DNA of 5,440 bases from positions 1 through 5,440 of the forward strand of contig NYTO01000008.1 of assembly GCA_002683535.1 (NCBI GenBank), written 5' to 3'. The stretch's first letter is position 1. Every line of letters begins with the position of its first letter. The position numbers and the translations under genes were made by a program. The DNA comes from SAR116 cluster bacterium (lineage in GTDB: Bacteria > Pseudomonadota > Alphaproteobacteria > Puniceispirillales > Puniceispirillaceae). Under the pieces are notes generated by a model. That model was given only the letters and a program-made list of their open reading frames with translations, searched no databases and had not been told where the DNA came from. Below are positions 1 to 5,440 of this stretch, in pieces.

Positions 1-2386
1 TCTTTATCATCTGGCAGAAAAGGGATGGACCGATGTGGTCCTGCTGGAAAAGAACGAACTGACATCGGGGTCGACCTGGCATGCCGCCGGCAACTGTCCC
101 AACTATGTGGGTTCATGGACGATCATGAAGATGCAGTCCTATTCCACCAGCCTGTATCGCAAGCTTGGCGATCTTGTTGATTATCCTATGAATTATCACG
201 TTACCGGTGCCATCCGGCTGGCCCATTCGCGGCAGCGCATGGAGGAATTCCGGCATGTTGAGCGGATGGGACGGCATATGGGTGTGGAGTTCACCGAAAT
301 GTCGCCATCCGAAATGCAGGATATTCACCCGTTTCTTGAGGTGCATGATCTGTATGGCGGTCAGTGGGACCCGCTTGATGGTGATATTGATCCTGCGCAG
401 CTGACCCAGGCGCTTGCCAAGGGTGCGCGTGACATGGGGGCCACCATCATCCGGTTCTGCCCGGTGACCGGCGCGCGGCGTGACAAAGATGAATGGGTGC
501 TGTCAACACCTGAAGGCGATATTCGCTGCGAATATGTGGTCAACGCATCAGGCTATCGTGCGAATGAGATCGGCCGCATGTTCGGGCGCGATGTGCCGTG
601 CATTTCACTGGCCCATCAGTATCTCGTGACGGAATCAATTCCGGAATTGTCTGCACGTGATGAAAAGCTGCCGTTGCTGCGCGACCCTGACAGTTCATAC
701 TATTTGCGCCAGGAAAAAGACGGGCTGTTGCTTGGCCCGTACGAAAAGAACTGCAAAGCCCATTGGGTCGACCCGTCCGATCCGATGCCCGAGGATTTCT
801 CGTTCCAGCTCTATGCCGACGATCTGGAGCGCCTTGAATGGTATATTGAGGACGCGTGTGCGCGGGTTCCGCTGCTGGGTACGGCCGGCATAACCCGTGT
901 GGTCAACGGGCCGATCCCCTATGCGCCTGACGGGCTACCGCTGATCGGGCAGATGCCCGGCGTGCCGAACGCCTTTGAAGCCTGCGTCTTCACCTTTGGT
1001 ATCGTGCAGGCTGGTGGTGCTGGCAAGCTGCTGGCGGATATTATGGTTGATGGCGAATCCGAAACCGACAGCTGGGCTGTTGATCCGCGCCGCTTTACCG
1101 ATCATGTGGATCAAGCCTATGCCACTGCCAAGGCAATCGAGACATACAGCCATGAATATGCCATGCATTTTCCGCAGATTCAGTGGCCGGCAGGGCGCGG
1201 TGCCAAGACATCACCCCTGTATGACAAGCTGGCTGCTGCCGGTGCGGCATTCGGGTCCTATGGCGGGTGGGAGCGTGCTGACTGGTTCCCTCTTGATGGT
1301 GAACAGGCACTGCCAGCAAACAGCTATGACCGCCAGCACTGGTTTGATGCCGTTGGCGCTGAATGCCGGCATGTCGCCGAACATGCTGGCGTTCTGGAAC
1401 TGACAGGCTTTACCCGCTTTATGGTCAAGGGGCCGGGGACCGCAGACTGGTTGCGCGGACTGGTCACTGGCGGGCTGCCAAAGGTTGGGCGTATCGGTCT
1501 TGTCTATTTTGCATCTGAAAAGGGCAAGGTGTTGACCGAAATGACCGCGACGCGCCTTGGTGATGACGAATTTCTGCTGATGACAGGTGCTGGTGCCTAT
1601 TGGCATGACCGTGACTTGCTGACATTCCGCCTGCCTGCAGACGGGTCGATCAGCATCAGCGATGTCACAGCTGAAATGGCCACATTGCTGGTGACCGGTC
1701 CAAAGGCACCTGCGCTGATGTCTGATCTTGCCGGTGCGGCGATGGATCATGAGACGTTTCCGTGGCTGACCCATCGGCGCATGCAGATTGCTGGTCTTGA
1801 TGTGACCGCCATTCGTGTGTCTTTTGCCGGCGAAGCGGGATGGGAACTGCATTGCGACATGGATGATGTGGCCCGCCTCTATGATGCTGTCTGGGCGGCT
1901 GGCAGCGCCCACCAGATTGCCAATTTCGGCATGCTGGCGCTGGAGTCCATGCGGCTGGAAAAGGGCTATCGGTCATGGAAGGCAGATCTGACGTCAGACT
2001 ATACAATGCTGGAAAGCGGTCTGGCGCGCTGGGTCAGTCTCGGCAAGGCAGATTTCGTTGGCAAGGCCGCGCTGGCGGCAGAACATCAGGCTGGACCAAA
2101 ACATGGATTTGTCACGCTGACCATCGACGATCCGGCGGATGGTGAACCCTTTGGCGAGGCGGTGTATCTGAGCACTGTTCTGGTTGATGGCGATGCTGCC
2201 GGGCTGGTTGTTTCGGCCGGTTATGGCCATCGCACCGGACATTCCATCGCCATGGCCGTTGTTGACAGCGGCGCGCTGGCGCAGGGCGGCCAGTTCAGTG
2301 TCGATGTTCTGGGGCGTGAACGCCGCGCCCATCTGGTTGCCGGTGACGTGCTTTACGACCCGCAGAATGAACGGATGAAGGTGTAG
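1..2386 (+). CDS. Dimethylglycine/sarcosine dehydrogenase-like flavoprotein with GcvT folate domain, 5'-truncated by window edge
   Basis: Likely oxidises an N-methyl amine with FAD and hands the one-carbon unit to tetrahydrofolate. The reading frame is open to the left edge (complete codons begin at nt 2). The first visible residues, LYHLAEKGWTDVVLLEK, align with residues 22-38 of the downstream paralogue, so about 21 N-terminal residues with the GxGxxG nucleotide-binding loop lie upstream. The GTG at nt 35 is therefore not the start. Visible length is 794 aa; the full protein would be about 815. Order: DAO-type FAD domain (to about nt 1060), FAO_M-like linker (about 1080-1250), GcvT domain (about 1260-2090), GcvT C-terminal barrel (about 2100-2370). 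The STWHAAG motif carries the His (nt 80-82) that in dimethylglycine dehydrogenase binds FAD covalently. A second conserved His (HQY, nt 614-616) and a YY pair (nt 695-700) match the family's substrate-site positions. GcvT signatures include GEAGWELH and LEKGYRSW. Oddities: WHAAGNCPNY replaces WHAAGL, VFTFG replaces GFNSxG, and Glu replaces the usual folate-site Asp. Substrate unknown; family assignment is firm, exact activity is not. Confidence 0.9.
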   Translation, partial: LYHLAEKGWTDVVLLEKNELTSGSTWHAAGNCPNYVGSWTIMKMQSYSTSLYRKLGDLVDYPMNYHVTGAIRLAHSRQRMEEFRHVERMGRHMGVEFTEMSPSEMQDIHPFLEVHDLYGGQWDPLDGDIDPAQLTQALAKGARDMGATIIRFCPVTGARRDKDEWVLSTPEGDIRCEYVVNASGYRANEIGRMFGRDVPCISLAHQYLVTESIPELSARDEKLPLLRDPDSSYYLRQEKDGLLLGPYEKNCKAHWVDPSDPMPEDFSFQLYADDLERLEWYIEDACARVPLLGTAGITRVVNGPIPYAPDGLPLIGQMPGVPNAFEACVFTFGIVQAGGAGKLLADIMVDGESETDSWAVDPRRFTDHVDQAYATAKAIETYSHEYAMHFPQIQWPAGRGAKTSPLYDKLAAAGAAFGSYGGWERADWFPLDGEQALPANSYDRQHWFDAVGAECRHVAEHAGVLELTGFTRFMVKGPGTADWLRGLVTGGLPKVGRIGLVYFASEKGKVLTEMTATRLGDDEFLLMTGAGAYWHDRDLLTFRLPADGSISISDVTAEMATLLVTGPKAPALMSDLAGAAMDHETFPWLTHRRMQIAGLDVTAIRVSFAGEAGWELHCDMDDVARLYDAVWAAGSAHQIANFGMLALESMRLEKGYRSWKADLTSDYTMLESGLARWVSLGKADFVGKAALAAEHQAGPKHGFVTLTIDDPADGEPFGEAVYLSTVLVDGDAAGLVVSAGYGHRTGHSIAMAVVDSGALAQGGQFSVDVLGRERRAHLVAGDVLYDPQNERMKV
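2377..2381 (+). promoter_or_regulatory. Shine-Dalgarno for the second flavoenzyme gene
   Basis: GAAGG lies 9 nt before the ATG at 2391, inside the last codons of the upstream gene. Only 4 nt separate the upstream TAG from this ATG, so translational coupling by terminating ribosomes is plausible. A second AGGA (2385-2388) overlaps the stop codon but is too close to the ATG to be the main site. Confidence 0.65.
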
Positions 2387-2390
2387 GATC

Positions 2391-4862
2391 ATGGAGGTAC
2401 CGTCCAGGGCACGGGCTGTCATTATCGGCGGCGGGGTAATCGGTTGTTCGATAGCCTATCATCTCGGCAAGCTGGGCTGGCGTGATGTCGTTCTGCTTGA
2501 ACGCAAACAGCTGACCTGTGGCACCACCTGGCATGCCGCCGGCCTGATTGCCCAACTGCGGGCCACGCAAAACATGACGCGGCTGGCGAAATATTCGCAG
2601 GAGCTGTATTTCGGTCTGGAGGCGGAAACCGGCGTTGCCACCGGCATCAAGCGCAACGGGTCGATGACGGTCGCGCTTACAGATGAACGGATGGAGGAAC
2701 TGCGCCGCACCGCCGCAATGGCACGTGCTTTCGGTGTGGAGATTGACGAGATTACCCCGTCTGATATTGCCAGCCGCTATCCGGGGCTGAAGACAGATGA
2801 TGCTGTCGGCGGTGTGTTTCTGCCAAAGGACGGACAGGCTGATCCTGTCAACATCACCCAGGCGCTGGCCAAGGGCGCGCGCAATTTCGGTGTGAAAATC
2901 ATTCAGGGCGTCAAGGTTACCGACATTCACCAGGCTGATGGGCGAGTAACCGGTGTGATGACTGATCAGGGGCCGGTCGAGGCTGACTTTGTGGTTAATG
3001 CTGGCGGCATGTGGGCGCGTGAAATCGGGGCCAAGGCGGGAGTCAGTGTGCCACTGCATGCCTGTGAGCATTTCTATATCGTCACTGAAGGCATTGCGGG
3101 ACTGACACCTGATCTGCCGGTCCTGCGTGTGCCTGATGAATGCGCCTACTACAAGGAAGACGCGGGCAAGATCCTGCTTGGTGCGTTCGAACCGAACTCA
3201 AAGCCATGGGGCATGAATGGCATTCCCGAGGATTTCGAGTTTGATTCCCTGCCCGAAGATTTTGATCATTTCGAACCTATTCTGGCGCGCGCGGTCGAAC
3301 GTCTGCCGCATCTGGCAACCGCCGGTATCCAGACATTCTTCAACGGTCCGGAAAGCTTTACCCCTGATGACCGCTATATCCTTGGCGAGGCACCCGAGCT
3401 TGGCAACTTCTTCGTTGCTGCCGGGTTCAATTCGGTGGGTATCCAGTCGGCAGGCGGGGCTGGCATGGTGCTTGCGGAATGGATGGATACAGGCAATGCG
3501 CCAATTGATCTGTGGGATGTCGATATTCGCCGGATGCAGCCCTTCCAGTCGAACCGCCGTTATCTGGAAACGCGCGTGTCGGAAACGCTGGGTCTGTTAT
3601 ATGCCGATCATTTTCCCTACCGCCAGGTCGAGACCGCGCGCGATGTGCGCCAGTCACCAATCCATGACCGGCTGAAGGACAAGGGTGCATGCTTTGGTGA
3701 GGTAACCGGGTGGGAGCGCGCCAACTGGTTCCTGCCGGCGGCCGAAAAGGCGGCGGGCAAAGCGGCGGCCTATGAATATAGCTGGAAGCGGCAGAACTGG
3801 TTTGATTACAGCGCTGACGAGCATCTGGCCGTGCGCAATCATGTCGGCATGTTTGATCTGTCCAGCTTTGGCAAGATCAGGGTTGTTGGCCGTGACGCCG
3901 AGGCTGTGTTGCAGCGCCTGTGCGGCAATGATGTGGCGGTGCCAAACGGCAAGATTGTCTACACGCAGTTCCTGAATAATGAAGGTCACATCGAGGCTGA
4001 TGTCACGGTCACCCGCCTGTCGGATGACGAGTTTCTTGTCGTGACCCCGGCAGCAACCGTGCGGCGTGATCTGCACTGGATCAATGGGCATATGCCGGAT
4101 GGCGCACATTGTTTTGCCATGGATGTCACTGTGTCCGAGGCGGTGATGGCAGTGATGGGGCCGGAATCGCGCGACTTTCTGCAGCCCCTGATTCCGCAGA
4201 GCCTGGAGAATGATGACTTTGCCTTTGGTACAGCAAAAACCATCGAGATTGGCCATGGCATCGCCCGTGCGCACCGGGTCACCTATGTCGGTGAACTGGG
4301 GTGGGAGCTGTATGTATCCTGCGATATGGCGAACCATGTCTTTGATACGCTGATGGCGCGGGCTGCAGATCATCCGCTGCATCTGTGCGGCCTTCATGCG
4401 CTGGACAGTTGCCGGATCGAAAAAGCCTTTCGTCATTTCGGCCATGACATCTCGAATGAAGATCATGTGGTTGAGGCGGGTCTCGGCTTTGCGGTGAAGG
4501 AAAACAAGCCTGACACACGCTTTGGCGGCATGATCGGGGCGGACGCGGTAAAGGCGAAACGCAATGATGGCCTGTCCCAGCGTCTGATGCAGTTCCGGCT
4601 CACCGACCCGCAGCCGCTTCTTTATCACAATGAAGCGATCCTGCGCGATGGCGAGATTGTCGGTTACCTGACAAGCGGAAATTACGGCCATCATCTGGGC
4701 GGTGCTATCGGTCTTGGCTATGTGGCGTGCCGCAGTGACGGTGAAAGCGCCGATGAACAACTGCGATCAGCATACAGCATTGATGTCGCCGGCAGCATCG
4801 TTCCTGCCGAGGCCAGTCTTAAACCAATGTATGATCCGAAGGCCGCGCAAGTCCGGCTCTGA
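2391..4862 (+). CDS. Dimethylglycine/sarcosine dehydrogenase-like flavoprotein with GcvT folate domain, complete
   Basis: Complete 823-aa enzyme, a normal length for bacterial members of the dimethylglycine/sarcosine dehydrogenase family. It is expected to oxidise an N-methyl group with covalent FAD and transfer the carbon to tetrahydrofolate in the cytoplasm; no signal peptide or membrane segment is visible. Residues 10-18 hold the Rossmann loop (G13, G15, G18). TTWHAAGL places the predicted flavin-linked His at residue 48. H227 (EHFY) and Y253/Y254 correspond to the active-site His/Tyr pair described for dimethylglycine oxidase. AAGFNSVG (343-350) and SAGGAG (353-358) close the FAD domain. 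An FAO_M-like linker spans about 365-425, the GcvT domain about 430-705 (folate-site Asp537 in EADVTV; GELGWELY 634-641; IEKAFRHFGHD 676-686), and the C-terminal barrel about 728-815. The ATG start is supported by GAAGG 9 nt upstream and by its fit to the family N-terminus. It follows the upstream paralogue after 4 nt, so co-transcription is very likely. Motifs look slightly more sarcosine- than dimethylglycine-type, but substrate and electron acceptor (ETF or oxygen) cannot be decided. Confidence 0.94.
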   Translation: MEVPSRARAVIIGGGVIGCSIAYHLGKLGWRDVVLLERKQLTCGTTWHAAGLIAQLRATQNMTRLAKYSQELYFGLEAETGVATGIKRNGSMTVALTDERMEELRRTAAMARAFGVEIDEITPSDIASRYPGLKTDDAVGGVFLPKDGQADPVNITQALAKGARNFGVKIIQGVKVTDIHQADGRVTGVMTDQGPVEADFVVNAGGMWAREIGAKAGVSVPLHACEHFYIVTEGIAGLTPDLPVLRVPDECAYYKEDAGKILLGAFEPNSKPWGMNGIPEDFEFDSLPEDFDHFEPILARAVERLPHLATAGIQTFFNGPESFTPDDRYILGEAPELGNFFVAAGFNSVGIQSAGGAGMVLAEWMDTGNAPIDLWDVDIRRMQPFQSNRRYLETRVSETLGLLYADHFPYRQVETARDVRQSPIHDRLKDKGACFGEVTGWERANWFLPAAEKAAGKAAAYEYSWKRQNWFDYSADEHLAVRNHVGMFDLSSFGKIRVVGRDAEAVLQRLCGNDVAVPNGKIVYTQFLNNEGHIEADVTVTRLSDDEFLVVTPAATVRRDLHWINGHMPDGAHCFAMDVTVSEAVMAVMGPESRDFLQPLIPQSLENDDFAFGTAKTIEIGHGIARAHRVTYVGELGWELYVSCDMANHVFDTLMARAADHPLHLCGLHALDSCRIEKAFRHFGHDISNEDHVVEAGLGFAVKENKPDTRFGGMIGADAVKAKRNDGLSQRLMQFRLTDPQPLLYHNEAILRDGEIVGYLTSGNYGHHLGGAIGLGYVACRSDGESADEQLRSAYSIDVAGSIVPAEASLKPMYDPKAAQVRL

Positions 4863-4867
4863 CAATC

Positions 4868-4873
4868 GAGGAA
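4868..4873 (+). promoter_or_regulatory. Shine-Dalgarno for the MttB-family gene
   Basis: GAGGAA lies 7 nt before the ATG at 4881, in the 18-nt gap after the TGA of the flavoenzyme gene. Sequence and spacing are good and decide the start of the MttB-family gene. The gap is too short for a separate promoter or terminator. Confidence 0.75.
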
Positions 4874-4880
4874 CAAGCAG

Positions 4881-5440
4881 ATGATCAGACAGCTTCTCAG
4901 CCCACTGCCACAATCAGCACGGCGCGCTGGCGGGCGTGCAGCGCGGCGCATGGAACGGGCCGCCCCGCTCGCTGAAGAATTGCGGCCGGTACGTGCCGGT
5001 CTTGCCGGTGGCCAGTACAGACCTCTGGATGCGGCAGCCGTCAAGGCCATTGATTCTGCCGTCTACCAGATTCTGGAGGAAATCGGCCTCAGCCAGGCAC
5101 CTGAAACCGGTATTCGTTACATGACGGCGGCTGGTGCCATTGCTGGTGATGATGGCCGGATACGCTTTCCGCAGGCGCTGGTCGATGACATGTTGGCCAA
5201 GGCGGCGCGCAACATCACGCTGCATGGTCAGGACCCGAAGCATGATTTGCTGCTGTCTGGCAGCCGGGTGCATTATGGCACCGCCGGGGCGGCGGTCCAT
5301 GTTGTTGATGTCGAGGCGAACGACTATCGCGAATCGTGGCTGGCCGATATTTATGATGCCGCGCGCATCGTCGAGAATATGGACAATATCCATTTCTTTC
5401 AGCGTCCGATGGTGGCGCGCGATGTAACTGATCCGGCAGC
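4881..5440 (+). CDS. MttB-family methylamine/betaine:corrinoid methyltransferase, N-terminal part, truncated by window edge
   Basis: An uninterrupted frame of 186 codons from ATG 4881 to the right edge, recognised as the N-terminal third or more of an MttB-family protein (family length is roughly 480-520 aa). Such enzymes move a methyl group from a methylated amine to a corrinoid protein. After a basic, Ala/Arg-rich leader (residues 1-30), the family blocks appear in order: GGQYRPLD (43-50), ILEEIGLSQAPETG (64-77), AGAIAGDDGRIRFPQALV (84-101), HDLLLSGSRVHYGTAGAAVH (121-140), YRESWLADIYDAARIV (149-164) and NIHFFQRPMVARD (169-181). A GAGGAA Shine-Dalgarno sequence 7 nt upstream supports this start over the internal ATG at 4950. 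The region where archaeal MttB carries pyrrolysine lies beyond the window, so Pyl-type and Pyl-free (MtgB-like betaine) forms cannot be separated directly; in a proteobacterium the Pyl-free form is expected. It lies 18 nt after the flavoenzyme gene, in the same operon. The substrate is inferred only from context. Confidence 0.92.
   Translation, partial: MIRQLLSPLPQSARRAGGRAARRMERAAPLAEELRPVRAGLAGGQYRPLDAAAVKAIDSAVYQILEEIGLSQAPETGIRYMTAAGAIAGDDGRIRFPQALVDDMLAKAARNITLHGQDPKHDLLLSGSRVHYGTAGAAVHVVDVEANDYRESWLADIYDAARIVENMDNIHFFQRPMVARDVTDPA

Noticed and set aside
35..37. GTG as the start codon of the first gene
   Set aside because: The same frame stays open to the window edge and the upstream codons (LYHLAEKGWTD) match the family. 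Starting at 35 would delete the FAD-binding Rossmann loop.
1211..1912. Minus-strand open frame of 233 codons opposite the first flavoenzyme gene, and a similar 258-codon one at 2295-3071
   Set aside because: Both are antisense to well-supported coding sequence, the second spans the junction of two real genes, and neither translation resembles a known protein.
2384..2386. TAG of the first gene as a possible pyrrolysine codon, given the MttB-family gene nearby
   Set aside because: The protein ends with a family-typical tail (YDPQNERMKV), the next gene starts 5 nt later with its own ribosome site, and the sequence after TAG in that frame is out of frame with the next gene. It is an ordinary stop.
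3654..4760. Long open frame on the minus strand (368 codons) opposite the second flavoenzyme gene
   Set aside because: It lies wholly inside a gene with clear family motifs, has a His/Gln/Arg/Ile-rich composition typical of an antisense shadow, no recognisable domain and no convincing ribosome site.
4863..4880. Possible promoter, terminator or riboswitch between the second and third genes
   Set aside because: Only 18 nt, fully accounted for by the ribosome binding site and spacer; no inverted repeat or T-run.
4950..4952. Internal ATG as an alternative start of the MttB-family gene
   Set aside because: The ATG at 4881 has a well-placed GAGGAA, and the Arg/Ala-rich leader it adds resembles that of proteobacterial MttB-family proteins. 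No comparable ribosome site precedes 4950.

Overview
The window holds three co-directional (+ strand), tightly packed genes and almost no non-coding DNA. It reads as an internal slice of a methylated-amine (betaine / N-methyl) catabolic operon. Moderately high GC, very short intergenic gaps (4 and 18 nt) and the protein families suggest an alphaproteobacterium, probably marine or soil-associated (Rhodobacterales, Rhodospirillales or SAR116-like). That placement rests on protein resemblance only and is tentative.

Layout: (1) nt 1-2386 is a 5'-truncated gene for a two-part flavin/folate enzyme of the dimethylglycine dehydrogenase / sarcosine dehydrogenase superfamily. Its true start lies before the window. 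(2) nt 2391-4862 is a complete 823-aa paralogue with the same architecture: FAD-binding oxidoreductase, central FAO_M-type linker, then the aminomethyltransferase (GcvT-type) folate domain. (3) nt 4881-5440 is the first 186 codons of an MttB-family (trimethylamine/betaine:corrinoid) methyltransferase that runs off the right edge. Each downstream gene has a good Shine-Dalgarno sequence. No promoter, terminator, RNA gene, mobile element or CRISPR is seen.

How they may work together (inference): an MttB-like enzyme could remove one methyl group from a quaternary or tertiary amine and pass it to a corrinoid protein. The two flavoenzymes could then oxidise remaining N-methyl groups and pass the one-carbon unit to tetrahydrofolate as 5,10-methylene-THF. 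With glycine betaine as substrate the series would be betaine, dimethylglycine, sarcosine, glycine, but the actual substrate cannot be read from the sequence. The first flavoenzyme is clearly diverged from the second at several positions expected near the flavin and folate sites, so the two are probably not redundant copies. This divergence is the most interesting signal in the window.
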